From Comamonas testosteroni TK102 (GTDB lineage Bacteria; Pseudomonadota; Gammaproteobacteria; Burkholderiales; Burkholderiaceae_C), in the NCBI RefSeq assembly GCF_000739375.1, contig NZ_CP006704.1, positions 3,100,001 through 3,164,000 on the forward strand: a stretch of DNA of 64,000 nucleotides. The letters run 5' to 3'. The position numbers and the translations under genes were made by a program. The notes beneath the pieces were generated by a model. It ran no database searches, was not told the origin of the DNA, and saw only the letters and a program-made list of their open reading frames with translations. The number at the start of each line of letters is the position of its first letter. Within the stretch, counting starts at the first letter, position 1. Of the stretch, positions 42,481-52,998 are shown in pieces.

Positions 42481-42831
42481 CTACAGTGAGGTGGCGGGAC
42501 AGCAGTGTGCCGCTATGCCTTGAGTATGTTTAAGAATGCCTTCTAGGCGCGCAATGATGGCTGGACCATCCACCTCATAGAACATTTGGCGACCAACTTT
42601 GGTGGCTCGCACGATCCGTGCATCCAGCAAGACTTGCAGGTGGCGAGACACAACGGATCGCTCTTGAGGAAGGTCAGCTGCAATCGCGGTCACATCCGCT
42701 CTGCCCAATTGCATGACACGCTTGAGCACAGCGACTCGTGCAGGTTCACACAACGCACGAAAAAAGTTGCTGTCTAGCGAGGCAATTGCGGCCTCAATCG
42801 CCTGAGTACGAATTGAAACTACGGAGGACAT
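42481..42831 (-). CDS. arsR: ArsR-family repressor, second copy
   Basis: This 116-residue winged-helix repressor has the recognition helix region SVVSRHLQVLLDARIVRATK and wing GRQMFYEVDG. The usual ELCVCDL metal site is absent; instead two cysteines lie at the C-terminus (AAHCCPATSL). That suggests an independently evolved As(III) site or a different inducer. ATG 42831 is chosen for GGAGG upstream; the longer frame reads through the promoter. It heads a two-gene unit with the monooxygenase at 41383. Confidence 0.85.
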   Translation of the reverse strand: MSSVVSIRTQAIEAAIASLDSNFFRALCEPARVAVLKRVMQLGRADVTAIAADLPQERSVVSRHLQVLLDARIVRATKVGRQMFYEVDGPAIIARLEGILKHTQGIAAHCCPATSL

Positions 42832-42917
42832 AGTGGCAATCATATGTGTATAGGTTTGCACATGTAAAGGTTGCCCCCACCCGAGTATGTCCCCAGAGAG
42901 CATGGACAAACAACCCT

Positions 42918-43967
42918 CTACGAGAGGTACTGCTCAACTTCCTCGGCGGTGCTACGTGCTGTACGCATGACACCAATGAGCGTGGCCGACGCCGGCCCGG
43001 TCCACTCTCCGTAGCCCACCAGCCATAAACCTGAGACGCCACGCACCTGGGTGCCGTCTACCGCGACTCTGGATTCGTTGACAACGCCAAGAGTCTCCAG
43101 AGGCTGCAACGCAGGCCTGAAGCCGGTACACCAGATGATCGCGTCGAAGGGCTTGGTACTTCCGTCGCCCCATTGAGCCCCGTCCGCCGTGAGCTTCTCA
43201 AATGAGCCGACAGAATGCAGCACGCCGCGCTGGCGTGCTTCAAGGACAGGGGGAACCATCACGATATCGCCAAAGCCACCTGGCAGGTTCTCTGGATCTT
43301 TACCCTCCTGCAGGGCCTGCCAGCGCGCAGTGGCCCTCTCGAAGAGTACGCGCCCATCGACCTCGTCCGGTAAAAAGGCTGGAGGCTCCAGCGTGACCCA
43401 GGTCGTGGACTGCGCAACAAGCGAGACCTCCGCCAGGATCTGTGCGCCGGAGTTTCCTCCGCCGACCACCATCACCCTCTTGCCTGTGAACGGCTCAGGA
43501 GATGCGTACTGAGCTGAGTGCAACTGTTGCCCCTTGAAGGACATCAAACCCTCAACGTTGGGGACAAATGGATTTCGCCATGTTCCCGTGGCAAATACAA
43601 CGGCACGCGAATGCCAGCTTCTCACTCCGGCATTGACCTGGAAGCCTTGCTCAGTAGGTTCAATGCCTGTGACGCATACCGGCCTCTCGATCTTGAGTTC
43701 GTAGCGTGCTTCGTACTTGCGAAGATAGTCAACCACATGGTCACGACTTGGATATTGCTCACCCGAAGCAGACATTGGCCATCCCGCGATGGAACTCCAG
43801 GAAGCGGGAGAAAAAAGCCTCAGCGAGTCCCATCCATGCTGCCAGGCCCCGCCTCCGGCTTCCTCGGCATCCAGCAGCAGCACCGACAGATTGGAGCGAC
43901 GCAGGAAGTACGCCACCGATAGGCCTGCTTGACCAGCTCCGACGATGATCACATCGTGAAATGACAT
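42918..43967 (-). CDS. arsO: ArsO flavin-dependent monooxygenase
   Basis: This 349-residue FAD-binding protein of the ars operon has motif [41 protein letters not shown] motif [17 protein letters not shown] and [18 protein letters not shown] lies 5 bases before ATG 43967. It follows the MFS pump by 19 bases and is last in the ars operon. The ArsO/ArsK-type pairing is known from other ars clusters; its chemistry is not settled. Confidence 0.88.
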   Translation of the reverse strand: MSFHDVIIVGAGQAGLSVAYFLRRSNLSVLLLDAEEAGGGAWQHGWDSLRLFSPASWSSIAGWPMSASGEQYPSRDHVVDYLRKYEARYELKIERPVCVTGIEPTEQGFQVNAGVRSWHSRAVVFATGTWRNPFVPNVEGLMSFKGQQLHSAQYASPEPFTGKRVMVVGGGNSGAQILAEVSLVAQSTTWVTLEPPAFLPDEVDGRVLFERATARWQALQEGKDPENLPGGFGDIVMVPPVLEARQRGVLHSVGSFEKLTADGAQWGDGSTKPFDAIIWCTGFRPALQPLETLGVVNESRVAVDGTQVRGVSGLWLVGYGEWTGPASATLIGVMRTARSTAEEVEQYLS

Positions 43968-43986
43968 TGTTGACCTCCTTTTGCCT

Positions 43987-45171
43987 TTATTGCTGTGGAC
44001 TCACACGCATGGACCACAGAGCCGCAAATGCACTGATCGCCAGCAGAGAAGACAGCCACAGAGCCTGGCTGCCCCAGTTTGCGACAGCCAGTCCGAAAAG
44101 AAACGGTGACCCGGCTTGCACGATGCGTGCAGGCACCATGAGCCAGCCTTGACGCTGGCCATATCCTTGAGAGCCAAACACCTTGAGTGGCAGCGTGCCT
44201 ATGGCAATCGTCAAGATGCCGTTACCCAGACCATGCAGGATGGCAAAAATGCTGGCTGCAGGTGCACCGGCAAGGCCCAGACAGACAGCGGCCAGCGGAT
44301 GGGCAAGGATGGCCAAGCGAGCAGAAAGCAGTGGGTGTGCCTTCTTGAGAAAGCTGTACTCCAACACCCTACCCGCCACCTGGGCAGGCCCGACCAATGC
44401 AGCAGCAGCAATCGAAGCAGCCAAAGTTGCACCGCTGGCCTGAAGAATCTGAGGCAGGTGGGAAGCCATGGCAGTGCTGATGAACCAGGATGCCGCGAAA
44501 ACGTAGGCCATCAGATAGGCCGTGCGCTTAAGACTGATGCCCACGTTGTTTCCGCCCTGGGACACAGCTCCAAGCGGCTTTTGCTCTTCGATCACTTCCC
44601 TCGGGGTGGGCTTGGCACGCGACAACAAGGCATTGAGTGGAAGGCCCAGCAGCAGGTGCAAGGCGGCCCAGAACATGCATACGACGCGCCAGTCGTACAG
44701 GCCTTCCAGATAGCTGGAAAGCGGCCAGCCTACGGTGCTGGCAAAGCCAGCAAAAAGCGTGATTCCGGTAATGGCTGGGCGTGCATCCTGACCATACAGG
44801 TGCACCACACTGGCAAACGCGGCTTCGTAGAGGCCGCTACCCATTGCCACGCCCATGAACGCCCACGCCACGAAGATATGCAGTGTCTGCGTGGCCTTGC
44901 TCAACATCAGCAAGCCACAGGCAAAAACCAGATTGCTGGCGAGAAGCACCGACCTTCCGCCAAAGCGATCAATCAACCGGCCCGCGATGGGTCCTACCGC
45001 TGCAGCCACAAGCAAGGCTGCCGAGAACGCGCCGAACACCAGAGAGTACGAGGTGCTTGTCGACTGACTGATTGGCGTGGCCAGCACCGCAAGCAAGTAG
45101 TACGACGAGGCCCAGGACAGGGTCTGGGCAATCCCGAGCATGACTGTGACTTGCGTGCGGTTCAGTGCCAT
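43987..45171 (-). CDS. MFS transporter of the ars operon (ArsK-like)
   Basis: This 394-residue major facilitator has 12 predicted helices, with [14 protein letters not shown] between helices 2 and 3 (the MFS A-motif). It lies between arsH and arsO in the same direction. MFS pumps in this position export trivalent arsenicals or antimonite in related clusters. Substrate here is inference from context. It starts 9 bases after arsH. Confidence 0.85.
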   Translation of the reverse strand: MALNRTQVTVMLGIAQTLSWASSYYLLAVLATPISQSTSTSYSLVFGAFSAALLVAAAVGPIAGRLIDRFGGRSVLLASNLVFACGLLMLSKATQTLHIFVAWAFMGVAMGSGLYEAAFASVVHLYGQDARPAITGITLFAGFASTVGWPLSSYLEGLYDWRVVCMFWAALHLLLGLPLNALLSRAKPTPREVIEEQKPLGAVSQGGNNVGISLKRTAYLMAYVFAASWFISTAMASHLPQILQASGATLAASIAAAALVGPAQVAGRVLEYSFLKKAHPLLSARLAILAHPLAAVCLGLAGAPAASIFAILHGLGNGILTIAIGTLPLKVFGSQGYGQRQGWLMVPARIVQAGSPFLFGLAVANWGSQALWLSSLLAISAFAALWSMRVSPQQ

Positions 45172-45180
45172 CTGTATTGT

Positions 45181-45919
45181 TTAAATGCTGCGTTGATTGA
45201 CCCGTTTAGACAGTTCTTCAGCGCTTTCACGGCGCTCGCTGTAGCGATCCACCAGGTAGTCCGAACAGTCTCGCGTCAACAGCGTGAACTTGACCAGCTC
45301 TTCCATCACGTCCACCACCCGTTCGTAATACGAAGAGGGCTTCATCCGGCCAGCCTCATCGAACTCCGCGAATGCCTTGGCAACGGACGACTGATTCGGG
45401 ATGGTGATCATGCGCATCCAGCGACCCAGCACACGCATCTGGTTGACCGCATTGAAGGACTGCGAGCCCCCCCGAGACTTGCATCACCGCCAGTGTCTTG
45501 CCTTGCGTCGGTCGCACGGCACCAGCGGACAAAGGAATCCAGTCTATCTGCGCCTTGAGGATGCTGGTCATCGCACCATGACGCTCAGGAGACGTCCAGA
45601 CCATACCCTCGGACCATACAGCCAGCTCACGCAGTTCCTTGACCTTCGGGTGATCGTCAGGGGCACCATCGGGCTGCGGCAGGCCACGCGGATCGAAGAT
45701 CCTGGTCTCGGCACCCATCTTGCGCAGCAGGCGCGCCGCCTCTTCGGTCAACAGTCGGCTATAGGAGCGGTCACGAACCGAGCCATACAGAAGCAGAATG
45801 CGCGGCGCGTGCTCAGCACGCTGTGCGGGCAACAGGCCTTCCAGGCTGGGCTTTTCAAAAACTTGTTCGTCGAGGTTCGGTAGATCAGAGCTTGCCAATT
45901 CGATTTCCTTTCGAGTCAA
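45181..45919 (-). pseudogene. arsH: ArsH, interrupted by a one-base frameshift
   Basis: ArsH is an NADPH:FMN oxidoreductase that oxidises trivalent organoarsenicals. The first frame (from 45919) gives [25 protein letters not shown] and [14 protein letters not shown]. The rest of the family sequence ([20 protein letters not shown] to VNQRSI) is in another frame ending at 45181. The switch falls at a run of seven C (45467-45473); six would restore [12 protein letters not shown]. Either the copy is broken near residue 150 of about 246, or a base was mis-called in the homopolymer. It overlaps arsC by 35 bases. Confidence 0.88.
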
Positions 45920-46316
45920 TGACGGCTTCCCCGTCTTCTTTGGAGAATGCGGCCTGTTGAGGCTGCGGCAGGATGTCCAGCACGGCCTCCGAGGGACGGC
46001 ACAGGCGGGTTCCCAGAGGGGTGACCACTATCGGACGATTGATCAGGATGGGGTGCTGGAGCATGAAATCAATCAATTGCTCATCCGTCCATTTGGGCTC
46101 GCCCAGGCCCAGCTCGTCATACGGCGTACCTTTTTGGCGCAACACATCGCGCACGGGCATGCCCATGGCTTGGATCAGGCCCACCAGGGTGGCGCGATCA
46201 GGGGGTGTCTTGAGGTACTCAATGACCTTGGGCTCTTCCCCGCTGTTGCGGATCAGGGCCAGAACATTGCGGGAGGTACCGCAAGCAGGGTTGTGGTAGA
46301 TCGTGATGTCGCTCAT
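45885..46316 (-). CDS. arsC: Glutaredoxin-coupled arsenate reductase ArsC
   Basis: This 143-residue ArsC of the E. coli R773 type reduces arsenate to arsenite using glutathione and glutaredoxin. The catalytic cysteine lies in [10 protein letters not shown] (residues 8-17) and the downstream arginines in [22 protein letters not shown] 46316 is chosen; seven codons earlier is another ATG. It lies 25 bases after arsB. Confidence 0.93.
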   Translation of the reverse strand: MSDITIYHNPACGTSRNVLALIRNSGEEPKVIEYLKTPPDRATLVGLIQAMGMPVRDVLRQKGTPYDELGLGEPKWTDEQLIDFMLQHPILINRPIVVTPLGTRLCRPSEAVLDILPQPQQAAFSKEDGEAVIDSKGNRIGKL

Positions 46317-46341
46317 AGCGCTAGATTCCCGTTGCAAAGGT

Positions 46342-47631
46342 TCATGACGCCACGCTGAGCCGCAAAGCCAGCGCTGCGAGGGTAATGAGCAGCACGGGCA
46401 TGGTCAGCACCGCACCGACTTTGAAGTAGTAGCCCCAGCCAATCGTTGTGCCTTTCTTGGCGAGCACATGCAGCCAAAGGAGCGTGGCCAGGCTGCCAAT
46501 CGGCGTGATCTTGGGACCCAGATCGCAGCCAATCACATTGGCGTACACCATGGCTTCCTTGACTGCCCCTGTGGCCGTGGATGCATCGATGGACAAGGCT
46601 CCGATCAGGACCGTGGGCATGTTGTTCATGATGGAAGACAGCACCGCAGACAGCACGCCTGTGCCCAGTGAAGCGGTCCACACGCCACCGGCTGCAAACT
46701 GGTTCAGCAACATGGCGATGTAATCCGTAAGGCCCGCGTTGCGCAGCCCATAGACCACCAGATACATCCCCAGCGAGAACACCACGATCTGCCACGGAGC
46801 ACCATGAAGTACTTTCCTGGTGCTGATGACATGACCACGCGCAGCCACCGCCAGCAAGATCGCAGCCCCCACGGCGGCCACGGCGCTGACAGGGACGCCC
46901 AGGGGCTCCAGCGCGAAGAAGCCGACCAGCAGCAAGACCAACACGACCCAGCCAGCCTGGAAGGTGGCCAGATCCTTGATTGCAGCCGATGGCGACTTGA
47001 GCTGGGCCACGTCGTAAGTGGCAGGAATATCGCGTCGGAAAAACAGCAGCAATACACCCAAGCTCGCCAGGACCGAGGCAATATTGACGGGAACCATCAC
47101 CGATGCGTAGTCATTGAAGCCGATCTTGAAAAAATCGGCGGAGACAATATTCACCAGATTGGAGACGATCAGCGGCAAGCTCGCAGTGTCGGCAATAAAC
47201 CCGGCGGCCATTACGAACGCTAGCGTTGCCGCCGTAGAGAAGCCCAGTGCCACCAGCATGGCCATCACGATGGGCGTGAGAATCAAGGCGGCTCCGTCAT
47301 TGGCGAACAGGGCCGAAACGGCAGCACCCAGCAGCACGATGAAGGCAAACAGTTTGACTCCGCTGCCGCCACCCCAGCGGGCAAAGTGCAATGCAGCCCA
47401 CTCGAAGAAACCGGCCTCATCGAGCAGAAGGCTGATGATGATGACGGCGACAAAGGTAGCCGTGGCATTCCAGACGATATGCCAGACCACTGGAATATCA
47501 GCTAAGTGCACGACTCCCAGCAACAGTGCGATACCTGCCCCAATAGAGGCGCTCCAGCCAATGCCAAGGCCGCGCGGCTGCCAGATGACCAGCGTCAAGG
47601 TGAAAATGAAAATCAGGATGGCCGTCAACAT
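46342..47631 (-). CDS. arsB: Arsenite/antimonite efflux pump ArsB
   Basis: This 429-residue inner-membrane antiporter has 12 helices. Family segments visible are [36 protein letters not shown] and [15 protein letters not shown]. It exports arsenite made by the two ArsC enzymes. No arsA or arsD is present, so it works as a proton-driven pump. It lies 121 bases downstream of the LMW-phosphatase-type arsC gene. Confidence 0.95.
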   Translation of the reverse strand: MLTAILIFIFTLTLVIWQPRGLGIGWSASIGAGIALLLGVVHLADIPVVWHIVWNATATFVAVIIISLLLDEAGFFEWAALHFARWGGGSGVKLFAFIVLLGAAVSALFANDGAALILTPIVMAMLVALGFSTAATLAFVMAAGFIADTASLPLIVSNLVNIVSADFFKIGFNDYASVMVPVNIASVLASLGVLLLFFRRDIPATYDVAQLKSPSAAIKDLATFQAGWVVLVLLLVGFFALEPLGVPVSAVAAVGAAILLAVAARGHVISTRKVLHGAPWQIVVFSLGMYLVVYGLRNAGLTDYIAMLLNQFAAGGVWTASLGTGVLSAVLSSIMNNMPTVLIGALSIDASTATGAVKEAMVYANVIGCDLGPKITPIGSLATLLWLHVLAKKGTTIGWGYYFKVGAVLTMPVLLITLAALALRLSVAS

Positions 47632-47752
47632 GACGTATAGGTCCTAGAAAAAGCTATAAGTCGGCATCAGTCGCCCACCGCGTGCGGGCGTCAGTGAAGC
47701 CTGGTGCTGCAATCCAGACTCTGGATCTGGATCGCAATTGCAGTAACGGGAT

Positions 47753-48259
47753 TTAGTGCGAAGAGAGTTCACGCGCCGTGGACTGGAGTACTGCCTGCTC
47801 CAGCTTTTGCGCTGGCAGGTTCACCAATAGCTCCAGGCGACGACGAATCATGTGCATCGTCTGCCGGAAGGCTTCCAGCTTTGCTTCGTCAGAGGCCTCG
47901 CCTTCCGAGGGGTCCGGGTAGCCCCAATGCGCTGTGGCGGGATGACCAGGCCAAAACGGACACACTTCACCAGCCGCGTTGTCGCATACGGTGATGATCA
48001 GATCCATATGCGGCGCACCAGGCACAGCAAATTCGTCCCAGCTCTTGCTGCGCAAGCCCTCGACCGAGACACCGGCCTTTTGCAGCACCTGCAGCCCAAG
48101 CGGATTGGGTTGCTGATTCTCGCAGGGGCTGCTGCCCGCCGAATAGGCTTTAAAACGGCCTTGGCCCATATCGTTGAGCAAGGCCTCAGCCAAGATGCTG
48201 CGTGCCGAATTGTGGGTGCACAGGAACAGGACGTTCAGGGGAGCTTTGTTGTCAGACAT
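47753..48259 (-). CDS. arsC: Arsenate reductase, low-molecular-weight phosphatase type
   Basis: This 168-residue protein has the P-loop FLCTHNSARSILAE (catalytic Cys, then Arg) of thioredoxin- or mycothiol-type ArsC. Further segments are SAGSSPCENQQPNP and the acid loop YPDPSEGEAS. It gives the operon a second, unrelated arsenate reductase. ATG 48259 is chosen because the longer frame lacks a ribosome site. It follows arsR by 46 bases. Confidence 0.9.
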   Translation of the reverse strand: MSDNKAPLNVLFLCTHNSARSILAEALLNDMGQGRFKAYSAGSSPCENQQPNPLGLQVLQKAGVSVEGLRSKSWDEFAVPGAPHMDLIITVCDNAAGEVCPFWPGHPATAHWGYPDPSEGEASDEAKLEAFRQTMHMIRRRLELLVNLPAQKLEQAVLQSTARELSSH

Positions 48260-48305
48260 GGTTTTAGCAGCGGGACTTAGGGATGGGAAAAGGTTGCAGC
48301 GACGC

Positions 48306-48629
48306 TTAGCACTCGCACGACGCAACGGCGTCATCGGTACAAACCGCGCCCTGGCAGCAGTTCTCGGTGAGATATGCCAACAGATCGTTCATCACGGGAA
48401 AGGCCGCGCGATAGAGCACGTTTCGGCCCTGCCGCTCCTGGGTGACCAGGTCGGCATGAAACAGCTCTTTCAAATGAAAGGACAGCGCGTTCGGCGCGAT
48501 GCCGAGCCGCTCAGCTAAGGCACTAGGTGTCAGGCCTTCAGGTCCAGCCACAACAAGGGCGCGAAATACGCGCAATCGGGCCTCATGGGCCAGAGCGGAG
48601 AGTGAGCGAATGACTTTTGCTTCTTGCAT
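48306..48629 (-). CDS. arsR: ArsR-family arsenic repressor
   Basis: This 107-residue winged-helix repressor has AHEARLRVFRALV, recognition helix PNALSFHLKELFHADLV and wing QGRNVLYRA. The ELCVC site is missing. A cysteine cluster at the C-terminus (NCCQGAVC, then SCEC) resembles the C-terminal arsenite site of Acidithiobacillus-type ArsR. A perfect dyad precedes it at 48639. It heads arsR-arsC-arsB-arsC-arsH-MFS-arsO. Confidence 0.92.
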   Translation of the reverse strand: MQEAKVIRSLSALAHEARLRVFRALVVAGPEGLTPSALAERLGIAPNALSFHLKELFHADLVTQERQGRNVLYRAAFPVMNDLLAYLTENCCQGAVCTDDAVASCEC

Positions 48630-48638
48630 GAGTTGATA

Positions 48639-48664
48639 ATACATCAATTATTGAATTGATGTAT
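48639..48664. promoter_or_regulatory. Probable ArsR operator
   Basis: Perfect 11-base arms ATACATCAATT / AATTGATGTAT flank 4 bases. The dyad lies 9 bases before the arsR start. Confidence 0.85.
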
Positions 48665-48752
48665 AGAGCTATGAGCAAAGTCGACCCCTCCATAAATGCA
48701 GCTTATGGCGAAAGGGGCCGAATCAGTGATTTCGTAGACACTGGCCGCTAAT

Positions 48753-51272
48753 TCAGTTGAGGCGATTCGACTTACTCAACCGCAGCGCGTTGAAGATCAC
48801 AGATGCTGAACTTAAGCTCATTGCTAACGCTGCGATCATTGGCGAAAGAAGCCACCCAGTGAACGGGTACAGAACTCCCGCAGCAATCGGCACACCAATT
48901 CCGTTGTATATAAAGGCAAATAGTAAGTTCTGCCGCATGTTGCGCACTGTGTCAGTTGAGATTTCACGCGACTGGGCAATGCCACGCAAATCACCCTTGA
49001 CCAGCGTGATCTGACCGCTGTTCATTGCTACGTCGGTCCCTGTTCCCATGGCTACACCTACATCAGCTTTTGCCAAGGCCGGCGCATCGTTGATACCGTC
49101 ACCAGCCATGGCAATCACATGGCCTTCACTTTGCAATCGCTCCACGAGAGCAAGCTTGTCAGCGGGCTTCACTTCGCCATGTACTTCATCAATACCAAGC
49201 TTGGCACCGACAGCCCTAGCTGTAGTCAAGCCATCTCCGGTCGCCATGACAATTCGCAAGCCGCTTGCATGAAGCGTTTGGATGGCATCCAGAGTGCTAG
49301 CTTTGATAGGGTCTGTTACCGCCAGAATGCCCGCGAACTTCCCATCAGCCGCTAAATGCATGATGCTTGCGCCCTCTCCTCGCAGGCGTTCTCCGTCCGC
49401 TTGCAAGGAAGATACAGAAACGCCTTCTTGAGCCATCAATGTGGTGTTGCCTAATGCCAAGCGCCGCCCCTCAACGGTTCCACGTACACCAATACCGCTG
49501 GCGGAATCGAAGTCCACTGGTTTAGCGAGTTGCAAGCCTTGTTCACGTGCAGCTCGGACGATGGCATCCGCAAGCGGATGCTCGCTACCCTGATCCAAGC
49601 TAGCGGCAAGCCTCAAAACTTCGTCAGCGGTGAAATCTGCAGTAGGAATCGCTTTATCGAACGCAGGCCGACCTTCTGTAAGGGTGCCCGTTTTATCTAC
49701 GATGAGCGTATCCACTTCACGCATTTTTTCTATGGCGCCCGCGTCACGGAACAAAACGCCTTGCTCTGCAGCGCGCCCTGTGGCCACCATTACTGACATG
49801 GGTGTGGCCAAACCTAGCGCACATGGGCAGGCGATGATGAGTACCGCGACGGCATTGATCAACCCAAACACCCAACTGGGCTCTGGGCCAAAAATTCCCC
49901 AGACGAAGAAGGTCACTACAGCAACTAGCACGACAACCAGAACGAACTTTCCAGCCACTACGTCGGCCATTCGCTGCATCGGTGCCTTAGACCGTTGGGC
50001 CGATGCAACCATCTGAACTATCTGGGAGAGCATGGTGGCAGTGCCCACCTTTTCTGACCTCATGACCAGAGCTCCACTCGTATTGAGTGTGGCGCCGATC
50101 AGTTTGTCGTCAACGCGCTTTGTCACAGGTATTGGCTCGCCCGTGAGCATCGATTCATCAACGGCGCTTTGACCTTCCGTGACAATGCCATCCACGGGTA
50201 CTTTCTCGCCTGGACGTACGCGCAGCAGGTCTCCGACATGCACGTGGCTGAGGGGAACATCTTCCTCACTGCCATCTGCATTGATACGCCTTGCCGTCTT
50301 AGGAGCTAGGCTAAGCAATGATTTGATAGCGGCCGAGGTCTGAGAGCGAGCCTTCAGCTCAATGATCTGCCCCAACATGGTCAAAGAAATGATGACCACC
50401 GCTGCCTCGAAATAAACAGCTACACGGCCCATGGATACGAACGAGTCGGGAAACACACCAGGTGCCAGCGTCGCTACGAGGCTGTAGACAAAGGCGGCTC
50501 CCGATCCCAAGCTGATCAACGTCCACATGTTCGGACTGCGGTGGATGATTGACTGCCAGCCTCGAACAAAAAAGGGCCAGCCCGTCCATAGCACCACGGG
50601 CAGGGAAAGAGTCAACTCGACCCATGTTTGGGTCTGCATAGTGAACCAGCCGAACTTGTGTCCGAACATGGCCAGAGTGGTAACAATCAGGGTGAGTGGT
50701 AGCGTCCACCAGAATCGCCGTTGAAAGTCTTGCAACTCGCTGTTGTCCTCTTCTCCAACCGGGATCAGTGGCTCCAGAGTCATTCCGCATTTAGGGCAGT
50801 TTCCGGGATGATCTTGCCGGACCTCCGGATGCATCGGGCAGGTATAGATCGCTCCGGCGGGAACCACGCCCGAGTCATCAAACGATTTCTGATCTGAATG
50901 ACTTGCAGCCACATGAGCATGTTCGTGCGAGCTGAGCAACTGGGCCTCAGGCACTAAATGCATTTGGCATTTAGGACAACGCCCCGGATGATCTTGATGG
51001 ACTTCAGGATGCATTGGGCATACATAGACTGAGCCCTCTACTGCGTGATCCGCCTGCCCGCTACTCGATATGAATTGCGCAGGGGCATGAGCAAATTTTT
51101 GCTGGCAATCGGCACTACAGAAGCGATAGGTCCGTCCCTCGTGAACTATCTGATGAGGCGACTGTAGAGAGACAGTCATGCCGCAAACAGGATCCTTCAA
51201 AGGCTCAGCCTCAGTCATGGTGTTTTCCAACTCAACTGACTCTGAAGAAGATCGATGCTGATGATGATGCAT
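48753..51272 (-). CDS. copA: Copper-exporting P1B-type ATPase with YHS and two CPMHP domains
   Basis: This 839-residue copper pump lacks the usual MxCxxC domains. Its N-terminus has a YHS domain (DPVCGMTV … [10 protein letters not shown]) and two heavy-metal-binding repeats ([20 protein letters not shown] and [20 protein letters not shown]). The core follows with CPC in [21 protein letters not shown] and [10 protein letters not shown]; helix motifs [11 protein letters not shown] and [15 protein letters not shown] are typical of Cu pumps (P1B-1). ATG 51272 opens a His-rich start (MHHHQHR); ATG 51218 is possible. A MerR-type promoter lies just upstream. Confidence 0.93.
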   Translation of the reverse strand: MHHHQHRSSSESVELENTMTEAEPLKDPVCGMTVSLQSPHQIVHEGRTYRFCSADCQQKFAHAPAQFISSSGQADHAVEGSVYVCPMHPEVHQDHPGRCPKCQMHLVPEAQLLSSHEHAHVAASHSDQKSFDDSGVVPAGAIYTCPMHPEVRQDHPGNCPKCGMTLEPLIPVGEEDNSELQDFQRRFWWTLPLTLIVTTLAMFGHKFGWFTMQTQTWVELTLSLPVVLWTGWPFFVRGWQSIIHRSPNMWTLISLGSGAAFVYSLVATLAPGVFPDSFVSMGRVAVYFEAAVVIISLTMLGQIIELKARSQTSAAIKSLLSLAPKTARRINADGSEEDVPLSHVHVGDLLRVRPGEKVPVDGIVTEGQSAVDESMLTGEPIPVTKRVDDKLIGATLNTSGALVMRSEKVGTATMLSQIVQMVASAQRSKAPMQRMADVVAGKFVLVVVLVAVVTFFVWGIFGPEPSWVFGLINAVAVLIIACPCALGLATPMSVMVATGRAAEQGVLFRDAGAIEKMREVDTLIVDKTGTLTEGRPAFDKAIPTADFTADEVLRLAASLDQGSEHPLADAIVRAAREQGLQLAKPVDFDSASGIGVRGTVEGRRLALGNTTLMAQEGVSVSSLQADGERLRGEGASIMHLAADGKFAGILAVTDPIKASTLDAIQTLHASGLRIVMATGDGLTTARAVGAKLGIDEVHGEVKPADKLALVERLQSEGHVIAMAGDGINDAPALAKADVGVAMGTGTDVAMNSGQITLVKGDLRGIAQSREISTDTVRNMRQNLLFAFIYNGIGVPIAAGVLYPFTGWLLSPMIAALAMSLSSASVIFNALRLSKSNRLN

Positions 51273-51305
51273 GCCGATGGCCCTTCACGATGTTGGATCG
51301 ATTCT

Positions 51306-51331
51306 TGGCCCTTACACCATGTGAATGTCAA
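51306..51331 (-). promoter_or_regulatory. MerR/CueR-type promoter of the copper ATPase
   Basis: On the minus strand TTGACA (51331-51326) is followed after a 19-base spacer by AAGAAT. The spacer holds the imperfect dyad TTCACATGGTGTAA. A 19-base spacer with a dyad is the mark of MerR-family activation; the same layout precedes the chaperone gene at 58664. Confidence 0.7.
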
Positions 51332-51569
51332 GCCAGAATCTGCTCGAAAAACAACTCTATCCACCTATTCTGAGATAGCGCAATCAGAGTTCGCTGCTTG
51401 TGGCCATCTCAATTTAAGAAATAGTTCTTTGTTGAGATGGCCTTTGTCTGACTACATGACGCGGACGCCATCCAAGCATGAATCGACGGAAGCGTTTTAC
51501 CCTTCCTATCAGTGTCTACGTCTGCTTAGAGCAGCTCCGCTTCTGCTGTCGGTGGTTGATCTCGGAGGA

Positions 51570-52496
51570 TCAAATTCCTTTTGGGGAAAGAATCCCTAGC
51601 CAAGCCACACTCGCCAAAACCAGAACTGCAAGTGTTGTCTCCATGAACAGGCTCTGGCGTAGCTTAGCGACTGCTTGCGCGCGATTCCCTGAGCCCAATG
51701 ATGCCTCCAGACTTGGACTAAGCCGGAACCGATTTGCAGCTGCCAAAGCAAGCATTCCGAGAACCAGCACTAGCTTGCCTAGCAGCAACTGACCATAGAG
51801 TGTCGAAACAAGCGGATCAAGCGAAGGCCCTGCGATCAATACATAGTTGACTACACCACTGGCCGCAAGAACGAAAACGATCAGCGTTCCGACATGGGCA
51901 AAGCCGTTTGATGTGCGGCTCAATATGGCGACAGTGTCCTGTGTCGCATTTGCCCTACTTGTGGCTAAGATCAAAAAAGCAAGCAACGCGCCGACCCATG
52001 CACCTGCTGCCCAGAGGTGGGAGATGTCTGAAGCAAGGTGGATGTATCCACGCATTCCGTCGTCCATCGCTCCATGACCAGCCCAGGCCAGTGTCGCCAG
52101 CGCTACACCGCTAGATACGGACATGGCAACGAAGCGAAACGTTGGATTGAACTTCACTAGGGCAATCAAGATGCAAAGCGCTAGCGCAAGAATACGAATG
52201 CACCAAGCAAGGCCCATGTGAGTGCCGGTGATGAGCATCTCGAAGATATGCGTTGACAACTCGGAGTAAGTTTGCGCACCGGACATGGCCTTGGCAAGGA
52301 CTGTCATGCCAATCACTGACAGTCCAATCCCGATTACTGCACATACACCAACGCAAACGCGATAGCGACGCGCAATTGCCAAGGATCGCTCGTCATGGCC
52401 AAGGGCATAGACGCCGAACACGGCGACGCCAAAAGCTGCAGCCATGTCCAGATAAAGCGCGAGGCGCAAAACGATGGTGAACCAATCCTCGGCCAT
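51570..52496 (-). CDS. copD: Copper resistance membrane protein CopD
   Basis: This 308-residue inner-membrane protein has eight predicted helices and the CopD-type segment LASDISHLWAAGAWVGALL. It is thought to take copper across the inner membrane together with CopC. It starts 4 bases after the copC stop and ends the copABCD operon. Confidence 0.9.
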   Translation of the reverse strand: MAEDWFTIVLRLALYLDMAAAFGVAVFGVYALGHDERSLAIARRYRVCVGVCAVIGIGLSVIGMTVLAKAMSGAQTYSELSTHIFEMLITGTHMGLAWCIRILALALCILIALVKFNPTFRFVAMSVSSGVALATLAWAGHGAMDDGMRGYIHLASDISHLWAAGAWVGALLAFLILATSRANATQDTVAILSRTSNGFAHVGTLIVFVLAASGVVNYVLIAGPSLDPLVSTLYGQLLLGKLVLVLGMLALAAANRFRLSPSLEASLGSGNRAQAVAKLRQSLFMETTLAVLVLASVAWLGILSPKGI

Positions 52497-52500
52497 TTGG

Positions 52501-52887
52501 TTACTTCACCTGAAATGTGACATTGCCATTGATCGGGTGTGTGTCCGAAGACACGGCACGCCAATCCACGCGATAGGCACCGGGTTGAAGTGCTTGCGCA
52601 GGAGTAATGACCATGGTTTTGCCATCGCTAGCGCCAGAGACGCTTGCGCTGACCTTCATTGCACCGTGGTTCGGCATCCCGGGCATGCCCGTCATGATCA
52701 AGTTCGCAGCCGAGAACTGAGGAACCAGCGTTTCCGAGAACTTCAGCTCAATCGTTGCAGGTGCAGCAACCTGCGACTTATCCGCAGGAGAGGAGGAAAC
52801 TAACGAAGGATGTGCAAATGCTGCGGAAGCGAACAGTGTTGCGGCAATTGGCGCGATGAACTTAGCGACCAGGGTTGAGCGGTTCAT
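52501..52887 (-). CDS. copC: Periplasmic copper-binding protein CopC
   Basis: This 128-residue protein has a signal cleaved before HPSLVSSSPAD, leaving an N-terminal His Cu(II) ligand. A Met-rich loop follows (MTGMPGMPNHGAM), then the conserved SSDTHPINGNVTF. It carries copper in the periplasm. AGGAG lies 6 bases before ATG 52887. Confidence 0.93.
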   Translation of the reverse strand: MNRSTLVAKFIAPIAATLFASAAFAHPSLVSSSPADKSQVAAPATIELKFSETLVPQFSAANLIMTGMPGMPNHGAMKVSASVSGASDGKTMVITPAQALQPGAYRVDWRAVSSDTHPINGNVTFQVK

Positions 52888-52998
52888 GAGGACTCCTATC
52901 TAAGTGTGATGGTGGTTTGAAAATCGATTGCGAATCTGGGTCTATGGAGTTGGCGCGCCCTCAAGAACGCGCCAGCGAGGAAGTGCACATTGGTCTGG

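Noticed and set aside
44116..45558. 480-codon open frame antisense to the MFS and arsH genes
   Set aside because: The opposite strand holds well-supported family proteins; this frame has low-complexity His/Gln/Arg composition and no motif.
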